Under the pieces are notes generated by a model, which did not search any database, had not been told where the DNA came from, and worked only from the letters and a program-made list of their open reading frames with translations. The position numbers and the translations under genes were made by a program. Source: an uncultured Oceanospirillaceae bacterium (GTDB taxonomy: Bacteria > Pseudomonadota > Gammaproteobacteria > Pseudomonadales > Balneatricaceae). Taken from it: DNA of 64,000 nucleotides. The DNA lies in NCBI GenBank assembly GCA_937138495.1, contig CAKZPE010000011.1:1-64000 (forward strand). The letters run 5' to 3'. Below, one piece after another: positions 25,840 through 35,341 of this stretch. Every line of letters begins with the position of its first letter. The first letter of the stretch is position 1.

Positions 25840-26877
25840 TTAAGGACAAGGATTAGAATGCAGTTTGCCAAGTGCTTCCAGCTGCTCTGAAAGCTCTGTT
25901 GATAAACGCATATCAAAGGCATCGATGTTGGCTTCAAGCTGTAGCATTTGCGTGGCACCGATGATGGTACTGGCGACAAAGTCCCGGCTGTCCACATAGG
26001 CCAGCGCCATTTGTGCCGGATCCCAGCCATGCTGTTGCGCCAGGTTTACATAGTCACGGGTAGCGGCCACACCAGCTGGCTGAATGTAGCGGCCAAACTG
26101 CTTGTAGAGGGTCAGGCGGGCACCTTCCGGCCACTGGTCATCCAGATACTTACCGGACAGCACACCGAACCCCAGCGGGGAATACGGCAGCATAGGCACG
26201 TTTTCCCGCAGCAGGACTTCAGTCAGGCCCACTTCATCAGACCGGTTCAGCAGGCTGTAAGGGTTTTGTACACTGACCACTTTCGGCAGGCCCAGTATTT
26301 CAGCGTACTTCACAAAGCTCATCACGCCCCAGGGGGTTTCATTCGACAGGCCTATGTAACGTACCTTGCCTTCATCCACCAGCGCTTTAAGCACTTTCAG
26401 GGTTTCCAGCATAGCGGTGCCGTCGTGTTGCGGTGCGTGGGTATAGTTCAGCTGGCCAAAAAAGTTGGTGGCTCTGTCGGGCCAGTGCAGCTGATACAGG
26501 TCGATATAATCGGTCTGTAACCGTTCCAGGCTGCCTTCAATGGCTTCGCGGATATTGGCTTCATCGAAATGAATATCCGGGCGCATGAAACGGGTCATTT
26601 CCGCGGGCCCGGACACTTTTGAAGCCAGTATGACTTTATCCCGGTTGCCCCGTTGCTGCATCCAGCGGCCGATGATTGCTTCGGTCTGGCCCTGTAAGCT
26701 TTCATTCACCGGGGCGGGGTAGATTTCCGCCGTATCCACAAAGTTAACGCCACGCTCAAAGGCATAGTCCAGTTGGGCAAAGGCTTCTGCTTCGGTGTTG
26801 TCCTGGGAGTATGTCATGGTGCCCAGACATACCCGGCTGACGTTCAGATCACTGTCACCCAACAGGTTATAGCGCAT
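25840..26877 (-). CDS. Aldo/keto reductase (Tas-like)
   Basis: A 345-residue NADPH-dependent aldo/keto reductase. The N-terminus NLLGDSDLNVSRVCLGTMTY, the catalytic Asp/Tyr region NFVDTAEIYPAP, the Lys in VILASKVSGPAE and the His in IDLYQLHWPDR form the usual D-Y-K-H tetrad. The overall form resembles E. coli Tas. Natural substrates are not predictable. It ends the rlmI-AKR pair, with 27 bases between rlmI and this gene. Confidence 0.88.
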   Translation of the reverse strand: MRYNLLGDSDLNVSRVCLGTMTYSQDNTEAEAFAQLDYAFERGVNFVDTAEIYPAPVNESLQGQTEAIIGRWMQQRGNRDKVILASKVSGPAEMTRFMRPDIHFDEANIREAIEGSLERLQTDYIDLYQLHWPDRATNFFGQLNYTHAPQHDGTAMLETLKVLKALVDEGKVRYIGLSNETPWGVMSFVKYAEILGLPKVVSVQNPYSLLNRSDEVGLTEVLLRENVPMLPYSPLGFGVLSGKYLDDQWPEGARLTLYKQFGRYIQPAGVAATRDYVNLAQQHGWDPAQMALAYVDSRDFVASTIIGATQMLQLEANIDAFDMRLSTELSEQLEALGKLHSNPCP

Positions 26878-26904
26878 GGCGTTTCCTCTTTGTTACGGCT
26901 GCGG

Positions 26905-28092
26905 TTATACCGGCAGCAGACGCACGAAATATGATTTAAGGTAATCGGTTTCCGGAATGGCCGGATGCACCGGGTGGTCACCCCCCTGATGGCCCTGATC
27001 AAAGATCTGTGCCTGACGGTCCAGCGCACGGCTTTCTGAGCGGATCATATCCACCAGACGGTCACGCTGCAGGTGCATAGAGCAGGATGCGGACACCAGA
27101 AGACCGTTCTTCGCCACCAGGCGCATCGCCAGTTGGTTCATACGGCGGTAGGCCTGTTCACCGTTACGGATGTCTTTACGCTTCTGGATGAATGCCGGCG
27201 GGTCCAGAATGACAACGTCAAACTTTTCACCTTCTTCCAGCAGCATCTTACAGCCTTCGAATGCATCGCCCTGCATAGTCGTGAAACGGTCAGCCGCTTC
27301 GTTGATACGGGCGTTTTCTTCTGCCACGTCCAGTGCGAATTCAGACGCATCCAGACAGGTTACGTGGTCAGCGCCGGCTGCCAGTGCCTGGACACCCCAG
27401 CCACCCACGTAGCTGAACAGGTCGAGTACTTTTTTACCGGCTACATGCTGCTGCATGCGGGCGCGGTTCAGGCGGTGGTCGTAGAACCAGCCCGTCTTCT
27501 GGCCAGCCATGACCGGTGCCACCAGCGGCACACCGTTTTCCATCAGCGGTGCCATTTCCGGTACGTCGCCATAAACGGTTTCGACGTAGCTTTCCAGGCC
27601 TTCCATATCACGCATCTTACCGTCGTTACGGAACAGGACGCCCTGCGGCTTGAAGACTTTCAGCAGCGCAGCCAGTATTTCATCTTTCAGCGCTTCCATA
27701 CCGGCGGTGGAGATCTGCACGACAAAAATATCATAATAGCGATCGATCACTAACCCGGAAAGGCCGTCACTGTCACCAAAGACCAAACGGTAACAGGGCT
27801 GATCGAAGCAGGCTTCACGCAAAGAAAGCGCGACTTTTAAGCGATGAACCAGCAGCGACTGATCCATTGTCTGCTTCACAGAACGGCTGATCAGCCGCGC
27901 ACAGATCAGCGTATTCGGGTTTACATATGCAATGCCCAGCGCTTTTCCGTTGGCGGTTTCAACCACCACCTGTTCACCGGCGGCGAATTGTTTCAGCGGC
28001 GTTGCCTTGGTGTTTACCTCGTTGCTGTAGATCCAGACATGGCCACCGCGCAGACGTTTATCTGCGCCACTGTTTAATCGTAATACTTGCAA
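26905..28092 (-). CDS. rlmI: 23S rRNA m5C1962 methyltransferase RlmI
   Basis: A 395-residue class I rRNA methyltransferase that methylates C1962 of 23S rRNA. An N-terminal PUA domain (GADKRLRGGHVWIYSNEV) is followed by an EEHEE-like domain and the Rossmann core with VLDLFSYVGGWGVQALAAGA (motif I), ILDPPAFIQKRK and the catalytic SCSMHL. I start at a TTG at 28092 with GTGGA upstream, because this gives the family length of about 396. The longer reading from 28155 adds 21 residues unlike the family. Confidence 0.88.
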   Translation of the reverse strand: MQVLRLNSGADKRLRGGHVWIYSNEVNTKATPLKQFAAGEQVVVETANGKALGIAYVNPNTLICARLISRSVKQTMDQSLLVHRLKVALSLREACFDQPCYRLVFGDSDGLSGLVIDRYYDIFVVQISTAGMEALKDEILAALLKVFKPQGVLFRNDGKMRDMEGLESYVETVYGDVPEMAPLMENGVPLVAPVMAGQKTGWFYDHRLNRARMQQHVAGKKVLDLFSYVGGWGVQALAAGADHVTCLDASEFALDVAEENARINEAADRFTTMQGDAFEGCKMLLEEGEKFDVVILDPPAFIQKRKDIRNGEQAYRRMNQLAMRLVAKNGLLVSASCSMHLQRDRLVDMIRSESRALDRQAQIFDQGHQGGDHPVHPAIPETDYLKSYFVRLLPV

Positions 28093-28213
28093 AATTTTTC
28101 CACTCTCAGATAACAGCAACCGGGGTTTTCCGGCCACCTGTAACGGTATCTGCAATACCGTAAAAACAACAAAGCCCCACCATCAGGTGAGGCTCAACAC
28201 TGCACCGTCTGAA

Positions 28214-28606
28214 TTACTCTTCAGATTCGCACAGTTCAGCGTAAGCATCAGCGTCCAGCAAACCTTCCAGTTCCTGTTCAGCGCTGACACGCAGCTGGAA
28301 GAACCAGCCATCACCGTAAGGATCACTGTTGACCTGTTCAGGCTCGTCTTCCAGGCCTTCATTAATCGCAATCACTTCACCGGACAGCGGAGCATAAATA
28401 TCAGATGCGGCCTTTACAGACTCAACCACACCCATGTCGTCGCCAATGGCGAACTCAGTACCTACGTCAGGCAGCTCCACAAATACCACATCACCCAGCA
28501 GTTCCTGCGCGTGATCGGTAACGCCGATAGTGACCACCCCGTCGCCTTCATGACGAATCCACTCGTGGCTGGACACATACTTTAATTCGCTAGGGATATC
28601 ACTCAT
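28214..28606 (-). CDS. gcvH: Glycine cleavage system H protein
   Basis: A 130-residue lipoyl carrier that shuttles the aminomethyl group between the P, T and L proteins. The lipoyl lysine lies in [20 protein letters not shown], and the N-terminus [17 protein letters not shown] is family-typical. It is a single gene here, and gcvP and gcvT are not in the window. The 5' region holds alternative hairpins (28681-28723). I find no glycine riboswitch in front of it. Confidence 0.96.
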   Translation of the reverse strand: MSDIPSELKYVSSHEWIRHEGDGVVTIGVTDHAQELLGDVVFVELPDVGTEFAIGDDMGVVESVKAASDIYAPLSGEVIAINEGLEDEPEQVNSDPYGDGWFFQLRVSAEQELEGLLDADAYAELCESEE

Positions 28607-28680
28607 TTCTCTGTTCCTAAATGAAAGTTATAAACCGGTCCTTTCCGACACTGAAAAGGCACTGCAACTTCAAACTTAAT

Positions 28681-28723
28681 ACATCGTTTTTACCGATGTC
28701 TGGCCACAGGGTAACCGGACATC
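28681..28723 (-). promoter_or_regulatory. Mutually exclusive hairpins upstream of gcvH
   Basis: On the minus strand GATGTCCGG pairs with CCAGACATC (one mismatch), while the overlapping ACATCG pairs with CGATGT seven bases later. The middle segment can join only one partner at a time. The pair ends about 75 bases before the gcvH start. It could be part of a regulated leader or chance, and the transcript start is unknown. Confidence 0.3.
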
Positions 28724-28908
28724 ATTTATTTCTAGACCATCTTTGGAGTGATGGCCAGTTGTCTCCCATCAGACCAGTGACAGGATAATAAATTCGCTTC
28801 ACAGGGCGCTTGTCTCAGATCATTCCAGACTTTATTTATGCGCTGTTTCAAACGCCGCCATTCTACCTGTCTATGCGGCCGGTTAACATAACTGTCTCGT
28901 AAAGATAC

Positions 28909-30189
28909 TCAGGTGCGCCGGGCAAAACGGGGCAAATTGCCGCTCAGGCCCATCGCCTGCTGAACAATATGGTTTTTAACCATCGGGGTCTGGTTCATCA
29001 GGCTCATTCCCACATTTCTCAACAGGCGGGGTACAGCAGCATCCGTGGCAAACAAACGCTTAAAGCCTTCCATTGAGGCCGCCATCTTCAGGTTCTCGCC
29101 CTGCCGCTGCCGCTGATAGCGGTGCAGCACATAATCGCTCTGCCAGTTTTCTCCGGCAGAACGGGCGTCAAGAATCACTTCAGCCAGCACGGCGGCATCC
29201 AGTAAGCCGAGGTTTACACCCTGCCCTGCCAGCGGATGAATGGTATGTGCGGCATCACCAATGGCGGCGAATCCTGCCTGTACATAACGGCTGGCATGGC
29301 GCTGACGCAATGGCACAGACATTCTCGGCTGCGCGGCAGTTACCTTACCCAACCGGCCTTCTATGGCCCGCTCAAGGGCCTGGCAGAACGCCTCATCATC
29401 CAGCGCCATCAGATCGGCAGCATGATCCGGCGAGGTCGACCAGACGATCGAGCAGTGCTGATCGTCTGACCCGGAGACCGGCAGAAACGCCAGTGGGCCG
29501 TCTTCAGTAAAGCGCTGCCAACAGGTGTGCTGATGCCCTTTTTCAAGATGGACGGTGGTGACAATGGCATGATGACCATAATCCCATTCCCACATGGGCA
29601 GATCCGCCAGGCGACGGGTGTTGGACATCGCCCCGTCGGCGGCAATCACCAGCCGGGCATTCAGAGCGGTGCCGTCGGCAAAACTCAAAGTACGGTAAGG
29701 GTCCGGAGTATCTGTATCGCACTCTGACAGACCGGTCAGCCGGCTGCCGGATTGCCATTCAATGGCCGGCATATTCAGGCTGGCCTGATACAGCGCTGCC
29801 AGCGTGACCCGGTTTTCCACGATATGACCCAGACAGTTTTCCTGCAATTCGTGGCAGTTGAACTGGATATTGCCACTGCCTTCGCCGTCCCAGACATCCA
29901 TACGGGTATAGGGCGTCACCCGCATTTGTTGCATGAGTGACCATGCAGACGCGTTGTTCAGAATCTGCTGTGACGCGATGGTTAACGCACTGACCCGGTT
30001 ATCAAAATGTTCACTGCGCTGTTGCTGTTCAGCATCAATCAGGCTTTGACGGTCACTGTCACGGGCTTCAATCACCCGCACACGCAGACCACTGTCTGCC
30101 AGCAGGCACGCCAGTGTCATACCGACCATACCGGCACCGACGATGGCGATATCTAGCTGTTCTGTTTGCTGTTGCTGATGTTCGCTCAC
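28909..30189 (-). CDS. ubiI: Ubiquinone hydroxylase UbiI/VisC family
   Basis: A 426-residue flavin monooxygenase of the UbiH/UbiF/VisC group. The FAD dinucleotide motif is AIVGAGMVGMTLACLLADSG, and the second FAD block is GFAAIGDAAHTIHPLAGQGV with the conserved GD. In E. coli, UbiI hydroxylates ring C5 of the ubiquinone precursor. The place after ubiH in a pepP-ubiH-ubiI cluster supports UbiI over UbiF. It starts nine bases after ubiH. Confidence 0.9.
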   Translation of the reverse strand: MSEHQQQQTEQLDIAIVGAGMVGMTLACLLADSGLRVRVIEARDSDRQSLIDAEQQQRSEHFDNRVSALTIASQQILNNASAWSLMQQMRVTPYTRMDVWDGEGSGNIQFNCHELQENCLGHIVENRVTLAALYQASLNMPAIEWQSGSRLTGLSECDTDTPDPYRTLSFADGTALNARLVIAADGAMSNTRRLADLPMWEWDYGHHAIVTTVHLEKGHQHTCWQRFTEDGPLAFLPVSGSDDQHCSIVWSTSPDHAADLMALDDEAFCQALERAIEGRLGKVTAAQPRMSVPLRQRHASRYVQAGFAAIGDAAHTIHPLAGQGVNLGLLDAAVLAEVILDARSAGENWQSDYVLHRYQRQRQGENLKMAASMEGFKRLFATDAAVPRLLRNVGMSLMNQTPMVKNHIVQQAMGLSGNLPRFARRT

Positions 30190-30198
30190 AAAAGGCCT

Positions 30199-31500
30199 CT
30201 ATGCTTTATCTGCTACAGAATTCTCTGCTACGGAAGGTTCTGCTGCCGGTCGTGCCTGCAAATCCGGTGCGGCGATATCCAGCCCCATGGCGCTGCGGGC
30301 AAATACTGTTTTCAGCAGCGGGCAGGTATCCATTATCTGCAGACCGGCACTGCGGCCCAGTGCCAGCAATGGCTGGTTATTAGAGAACAGTTTCATGGTC
30401 TGATCACTGAATCCCACGGTTTTCTGCTGATCCCCCCGTACCTGTTCCTGAAACTGTTGCAGGTCTGCCAGTTTGCCCAGCGTTTCACCCCGCTGCCGGG
30501 TCTGAATAATGTATTCCGCCAGCCGTACCGCGCCTCGCAATGCCAGGTTATAGCCCTGCCCGGCAATCGGGTGCAGCGCATGGGCGGCATTGCCCAGTAA
30601 TACCAGGCCGCTGCGTACCTGTTCTTCTGCAAAGGTCAGCTTAAGCGGATAGTGGTGCCGTTCCCCGACATGCTGAAAGTATCCCAGCCGGTAGCCAAAG
30701 GTATCCTGCAGGCGGGCCATAAAGTCGGCATCACTCAGTGCAAGTGTTTCATCCAACTGTTCGGAAGGTACCGTCCAGACTAAGGCAATACGCGGATCGC
30801 CGCCCTGATCTTCCAGTGGTAACAGTGCCATTGGCCCGTTTTCAGTAAAACGTTCGTAAGCTACGCCACTATGGGGCTGGCCCGGGGTGAGGTTGGTCAC
30901 AATGGCGTGCTGCTGATAGTCCTGCTGCTGATAGCCGATGCCCATCTGCTGACGCAGCGGCGACCGGCCGCCATCGGCCATGACCACCAGCTCGGCAGTC
31001 AATTGCGATATTTCACCATTATGTTCCAGCTGTAACTGCATCTGTTCAGCACACGGCTGTATCTCGGTCACTGTGGCCGGGCAGATAAAATCGATATTAC
31101 CGGCATCTTCCTGCTGCAGGCGGGCCAACAGCACCTGCCCCAGCCAGCGGTTTTCAACCACGTACCCCAGCGCCGGCACGTTTTCATCTGCTGCATGTAA
31201 ACGGGTTGCACCGAAACGGCCCTGATCCGAGACATGGATATCGCTGATAGCCGCCAGATGTGTCTGTAAGGTTTCCCAGATGCCCATACGTTCATAAATC
31301 ACCCGGCTGCCATAAGCCAGTGCCGTCGAGCGGGCATCATAGCTTGGCTGATACCCTTCAACGGCAGATTCAGGTAAAGCATGGGCCTCAATGATGGCTA
31401 TTTTCAGATTCAGTGTCTGACTGGCCTGAATCAGGGCCGCCGCCAGACTGGCACCGACCATGCCGCCACCAACAATGACAATGTCGTAGTGGCTGCGCAT
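30199..31500 (-). CDS. ubiH: 2-octaprenyl-6-methoxyphenol hydroxylase UbiH
   Basis: A 433-residue FAD-dependent hydroxylase for ring C1 of the ubiquinone precursor. It carries VIVGGGMVGASLAAALIQAS at the N-terminus, the middle motif LVVMADGGRSPLRQQMG and GLVLLGNAAHALHPIAGQGY, where GN replaces the usual GD before AAH, as in UbiH proteins. The start overlaps the pepP stop by one base (TGATG), indicating translational coupling. Confidence 0.92.
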   Translation of the reverse strand: MRSHYDIVIVGGGMVGASLAAALIQASQTLNLKIAIIEAHALPESAVEGYQPSYDARSTALAYGSRVIYERMGIWETLQTHLAAISDIHVSDQGRFGATRLHAADENVPALGYVVENRWLGQVLLARLQQEDAGNIDFICPATVTEIQPCAEQMQLQLEHNGEISQLTAELVVMADGGRSPLRQQMGIGYQQQDYQQHAIVTNLTPGQPHSGVAYERFTENGPMALLPLEDQGGDPRIALVWTVPSEQLDETLALSDADFMARLQDTFGYRLGYFQHVGERHHYPLKLTFAEEQVRSGLVLLGNAAHALHPIAGQGYNLALRGAVRLAEYIIQTRQRGETLGKLADLQQFQEQVRGDQQKTVGFSDQTMKLFSNNQPLLALGRSAGLQIMDTCPLLKTVFARSAMGLDIAAPDLQARPAAEPSVAENSVADKA

Positions 31501-32831
31501 CAGTTATCTGCCTGCGCGGCCATCAGGGTTTCAATCTCATCAACCTGCTTAGGTACACCGGCGGACAGCACTTCACAGCCATCTTCTGTGACCACCACAT
31601 CGTCTTCGATACGGATACCGATACCCCGCCAGCGAACGTCCACATCGGTATTGTCCGGTGCGATATACAGCCCTGGCTCAACGGTCAGGACCATGCCCGG
31701 CTGCAGAGGCCGCCATTCACCGGAAAGTTTGTAATCACCTACATCATGCACATCCATCCCCAGCCAGTGGCCAAGGCGGTGCATATAAAACTCACGGTAG
31801 GCTTCGGTCTTAATCAGTTCTTCCCGCTCGCCTTTGAGAATGCCCAGTTCAATCAGGCCATCGACAAGAATCTCAACCGAAAGATCATGGGGATCCTGCC
31901 AAAGCACACCAGGCTTAATCATCTCAATGCAGGCCAGTTGCGCTTTCAGCACCAGTTCGTAAAGGGCTTTTTGTTCCGGACCGAAACGGCCGGATACCGG
32001 AAAGGTTCGGGTAATATCACTGGCGTAATAGTCCAGCTCGGCACCGGCGTCGATCAGAACCAGATCACCGTCCTTAAGTGCTGCGCTGTTTTCGACATAG
32101 TGCAGCACACAGGCGTTTTCACCACCGCCAACAATGGCCGGATACGCCGGCTGGCGGCAACCGTTCATTGCAAAATGGAAATTGAGCCGGGCTTCCAACT
32201 GATATTCAGTCGCACCGGGCTGGCAGTGCTGCATGGCTTTACAGTGCGCACCGGCGGAGATCCGGCCTGCTTCACGCATCACCGCAATTTCATTGTCAGA
32301 CTTAAACAGGCGCATTTCATGCAGTAGACCATCCAACTGCTGAGTACCGGTCGGTACCTGTTTACCCTGACGTTTGGCCATTTTCAGGCCATTACGCCAT
32401 TGTCTGATCTGTACTTCCAGTTGTGTCTTATCTGAACCAAAGAAAATCTGATCACGCCCCTGCATCAGTTCAGGTAATTGTTGATCCTGTTCTTCATTGG
32501 CAAATGCCTGATCAACCCCCAGTTCTGCCACTGCCCGCTCCGGCCCTAACCGGTAGCCGTGCCAGATTTCCATGGTTTTATCCCGCTCACGACAGAACAG
32601 AATACTTTCCGGGCTTTCACCTGGCAGCAGCACCAACAGAGCATCCGGTTCATCAAAACCAGTCAGGTAATAGAAATCACTGTCCTGACGGAACGGATAT
32701 TCAACATCCGAGTTACGGGGTTGCATGGTGGCTGCCGGTACCAGCGCGATACTCCCGGCAGGCAGGCTGCTCAGTAAACGCTGACGGCGTTCAGAAAACT
32801 CATTAAGAGGTATAGAGGTCATACGGGTCAT
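31500..32831 (-). CDS. pepP: Xaa-Pro aminopeptidase PepP
   Basis: A 443-residue metallopeptidase that removes N-terminal residues ahead of proline. The pita-bread fold metal ligands are visible in LIDAGAELDYYASDITRTF (two Asp), MHRLGHWLGMDVHDVG (His), LTVEPGLYI (Glu) and GIGIRIEDDVVV (Glu). The start at 32831 has GAGG six bases upstream. It is the second gene of the ygfB-pepP-ubiH-ubiI cluster. Confidence 0.95.
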   Translation of the reverse strand: MTRMTSIPLNEFSERRQRLLSSLPAGSIALVPAATMQPRNSDVEYPFRQDSDFYYLTGFDEPDALLVLLPGESPESILFCRERDKTMEIWHGYRLGPERAVAELGVDQAFANEEQDQQLPELMQGRDQIFFGSDKTQLEVQIRQWRNGLKMAKRQGKQVPTGTQQLDGLLHEMRLFKSDNEIAVMREAGRISAGAHCKAMQHCQPGATEYQLEARLNFHFAMNGCRQPAYPAIVGGGENACVLHYVENSAALKDGDLVLIDAGAELDYYASDITRTFPVSGRFGPEQKALYELVLKAQLACIEMIKPGVLWQDPHDLSVEILVDGLIELGILKGEREELIKTEAYREFYMHRLGHWLGMDVHDVGDYKLSGEWRPLQPGMVLTVEPGLYIAPDNTDVDVRWRGIGIRIEDDVVVTEDGCEVLSAGVPKQVDEIETLMAAQADN

Positions 32832-32913
32832 AGCTCGCCTCGGCAGTCATCAGAGTGCTGATTATCCGGCATCAGCAACCGCCTGAACAGCCGGTTGCTC
32901 TGAAATTTCTGAC

Positions 32914-33516
32914 TCAGTGCAGTAAAGGCTGCTCCGGATCAGATTCGCCATTATTTTCAACCGGATGGGATTCGCTGAAAAACATCAGGGTCGCCATGCG
33001 CACATATTCCTGCAGCTCCATCAGGCTGTTTTCATTGTCTTCTTCGTCTTCATCCTGATCCAGTTCAACCCAGGAGATTTGTTCCAGATCCCGCAGCGCT
33101 TCAACCTGCTCATCAGATAAACTGCTATCAGTATGCGCACCGTTCAGGCCAAACCCTACCAGGAAACCCTGACACCAGCTGCCCAGGGCAGTTACCCGTT
33201 CATTGAGGGACAGGTCATCATCCGGTAGCAGCAGACGGAAGGTAAAATCAGGGTTCTTCATCTGACTCAGCACACCTTCGTACAGGTCGACCAGCGCAAT
33301 GCGCGAACTTTCATGTTTAAGACTGCTGACATCCATCATCTCCAGCGCGGCAAACATCCAGCGTTCCTGGCTGAAATCCGCACCGGCGGTCAGATACCCG
33401 CACAGTAAGCCGTGCATTTCAGCGGCGGACACTGACATGCTGTCTTCGGCCACCAGCACATCTGCAATTTCATAGTATTCAGGAATAAAATCTTCAGGAG
33501 AATTTTCGACGCTCAT
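32914..33516 (-). CDS. ygfB: UPF0149 family protein YgfB
   Basis: A 200-residue UPF0149 protein. The helical blocks VSAAEMHGLLCGYLTAGADF and ERVTALGSWCQGFLVGFGLN are diagnostic, and the C-terminus is rich in Asp/Glu (LDQDEDEEDNENSLMELQEY). The molecular role is poorly known. In Pseudomonas a homologue modulates gene expression linked to antibiotic resistance. It leads the cluster with pepP, ubiH and ubiI. Confidence 0.92.
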   Translation of the reverse strand: MSVENSPEDFIPEYYEIADVLVAEDSMSVSAAEMHGLLCGYLTAGADFSQERWMFAALEMMDVSSLKHESSRIALVDLYEGVLSQMKNPDFTFRLLLPDDDLSLNERVTALGSWCQGFLVGFGLNGAHTDSSLSDEQVEALRDLEQISWVELDQDEDEEDNENSLMELQEYVRMATLMFFSESHPVENNGESDPEQPLLH

Positions 33517-33833
33517 AAGTCTTCTCGGTCAGGCGGCGGAGGAACCCGCTTATACATAAATTACCGCGACAGAACCCTGTACAAACAATAAGATAGCCGA
33601 ACCATACTCAGAAAAAAGACAGATCAGCACAGCCGTTGCGGGTTACTCAGTACTCAATGCCACGCAGGCTATTCAAAATGACAGGAAATCTGTTGCGAAG
33701 ATGTTCTACATCCTAGCATTAACAGGTAGCATTCTCTATGCGGACACCCCGGGAAGGCAGTGAATTTGCCCCCTGCGTTGCATTCGCCTTTAAAGCTATG
33801 TTAAACAAGAGCCTTTTACCTCCGGTAACCGTT
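33517..33833. other. Divergent intergenic region between ygfB and the ZapB-like gene
   Basis: 317 bases that must hold promoters for both divergent units. The plus-strand frame open from 33738 is not used by the family start at 33834. I see no hairpins or other clear sites. Confidence 0.4.
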
Positions 33834-34043
33834 ATGAGCGAGCAAGATCTGCGCACCCTTGAGAGCCAAGTCGAGCAACTGATCCAGTACTGTCAGCGAC
33901 TGGAACTGGAAAACCGTCGCCTGTACCGGTCGGAAACCCAGCTGAAAGAAGAACGCAACCGTTTGCAACAGCTGCATAATGACACCCGCAAACGGGTCGA
34001 TGCGATGATCACCCGCCTGAAATCACTGGAACAGGAAGCATGA
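33834..34043 (+). CDS. Small coiled-coil protein (TIGR02449, ZapB-like)
   Basis: A 69-residue, almost entirely coiled-coil protein (LRTLESQVEQLIQYCQRLEL to AMITRLKSLEQEA). Proteins of this length precede zapA in Pseudomonas-type gammaproteobacteria and are described as TIGR02449, with presumed division-ring function. I start at the ATG at 33834. The ORF continues upstream to 33738, but that part lacks coiled-coil character. It overlaps zapA by four bases (ATGA). Confidence 0.85.
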   Translation: MSEQDLRTLESQVEQLIQYCQRLELENRRLYRSETQLKEERNRLQQLHNDTRKRVDAMITRLKSLEQEA

Positions 34044-34339
34044 GTAAAGCTAAAAATATCGCGGTACAGCTACTCGACAAAGAGTACGTGATAGCCTGTC
34101 CGGAAGAAGCTGAAGCGGAACTGCAGCAAGCCGCTGCCCACCTGAACAGTAAGTTATTGGAAATTAAGTCCTCCGGCAAAATTATCGGCATGGAGCGCAT
34201 TGCCATTATGGCCGCACTGAATATTTCACATGAATATATCGCTTTCAGACAACAACAGCCGGAAAACCTGGGTGATAATATCAAACGCTTAAGTGACCGC
34301 ATTCAGGCCACTCTGGACGCCGCCAAAGAGCAGGATTAA
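34040..34339 (+). CDS. zapA: Cell division protein ZapA
   Basis: A 99-residue FtsZ-ring stabiliser. The N-terminal beta-rich head AVQLLDKEYVIACPEEAEAE and the helix with IIGMERIAIMAALNISHEYI match ZapA, followed by the C-terminal coiled coil that mediates tetramers. It is translationally coupled to the small coiled-coil gene and followed by 6S RNA, the conserved zapA-ssrS-fau order. Confidence 0.95.
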   Translation: MSKAKNIAVQLLDKEYVIACPEEAEAELQQAAAHLNSKLLEIKSSGKIIGMERIAIMAALNISHEYIAFRQQQPENLGDNIKRLSDRIQATLDAAKEQD

Positions 34340-34410
34340 CCCTTAAAGCTCCGACCCGATAGCTGAAAAAAACTCACTGTAAATAACACAGAAATAGTTT
34401 TTTTCAAGTC

Positions 34411-34438
34411 CTGACATTCGGTTATGCAGGAGTATAAT
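34411..34438 (+). promoter_or_regulatory. Promoter of 6S RNA
   Basis: CTGACA (34411-34416), 16 bases, then a perfect TATAAT (34433-34438). The predicted start near 34445 agrees with the 5' arm of the 6S RNA closing stem. Confidence 0.75.
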
Positions 34439-34444
34439 GGCTCG

Positions 34445-34626
34445 CAGCTCCCCAGGGTTTCTCGGTCGATTGGTTACGTCCCTTGAGCCGATAAACACAC
34501 TTTAGGAAGCTTCTCGATTAACGGGTGTGCATGTCCGCATGACGGAAAGCCTAATGTTATTCAGAGGCTACCACCTTGAACCTTCGGGTTCAGGGCCACA
34601 ACCAACGCTATTGCCCTGGGGAGTCA
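34445..34626 (+). ncRNA. ssrS: 6S RNA
   Basis: A perfect 10-bp closing stem joins CTCCCCAGGG (34448-34457) to CCCTGGGGAG (34614-34623). Typical 6S segments lie between: GTCCCTTGAGCCGATA on the left and CACCTTGAACC-TTCG-GGTTCAGGG on the right, with a large central bubble. 6S RNA mimics an open promoter and sequesters sigma-70 RNA polymerase in stationary phase. The place between zapA and fau is conserved in gammaproteobacteria. Confidence 0.94.
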
Positions 34627-34635
34627 TATTCACGT

Positions 34636-35247
34636 ATGAACCAGTCTGTATCCACTGCCGATTACCGCCAGAATCTGCGCCGTGAAATGCGTCGTAAGCG
34701 CCGCGGTCTTTCCGAACAGCAACACAAGCAAGCCTCTCAGGGCCTGTTACGTACCATCTGCCGCTTACCGGCATTCAAGAAAAGTAAAAACGTTGCGATT
34801 TATCTCGCCAGCGACGGCGAAATTGATGCCAAGCCGATCATTGATCTGTGCTGGTCGCTGGGTAAGAACTGCTACCTGCCGATTCTGCATCCGGTAAAGC
34901 ACAACCGTTTATGGTTCATGCCTTATACCCGCCGTACCCGGCTGCACAATAATAAATACAAGATCCTTGAGCCTGCTGAAGTAAAGCAGCCCCGCCGCCC
35001 AGCCTGGGCGATGGATCTTGTGTTGTTACCACTGGTTGCTTTCGACCCGCAGGGCGGACGTTTAGGCATGGGTGGCGGTTACTATGACCGGACCTTTTCG
35101 TTTAAACAAAAATGGCGTCAGGGTGGCGGCACTAAGATGATTGGTCTGGCCCATGACTTACAGAAGGTAGAAAAACTGGAGATTGCCAGCTGGGATATCC
35201 CGCTGGAAGGTATCGCTTCTGACAAGGCCTTTTACAGCAGTAAATAG
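34636..35247 (+). CDS. fau: 5-formyltetrahydrofolate cyclo-ligase
   Basis: A 203-residue enzyme that converts 5-formyl-THF to 5,10-methenyl-THF using ATP. The start region NLRREMRRKRRGLSEQQHKQ and the signature GGRLGMGGGYYDRTF with the ATP/folate site are present. I start at the ATG at 34636, because the ORF reaching to 34576 runs into 6S RNA. Co-transcription with 6S RNA is known in relatives. Confidence 0.93.
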   Translation: MNQSVSTADYRQNLRREMRRKRRGLSEQQHKQASQGLLRTICRLPAFKKSKNVAIYLASDGEIDAKPIIDLCWSLGKNCYLPILHPVKHNRLWFMPYTRRTRLHNNKYKILEPAEVKQPRRPAWAMDLVLLPLVAFDPQGGRLGMGGGYYDRTFSFKQKWRQGGGTKMIGLAHDLQKVEKLEIASWDIPLEGIASDKAFYSSK

Positions 35248-35341
35248 CAGAGACTAAGGGGAGTGCCGGCCGGCTGTTTTATACAGCCCCGGCATGACTC
35301 GATAACCGTTGCGGTTAACTCAATCAGGAAGGGTAAGGTCT

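Noticed and set aside
28607-28908. Glycine riboswitch before gcvH
   Set aside because: The tandem aptamer core sequences are absent on the minus strand. Only simple hairpins are seen.
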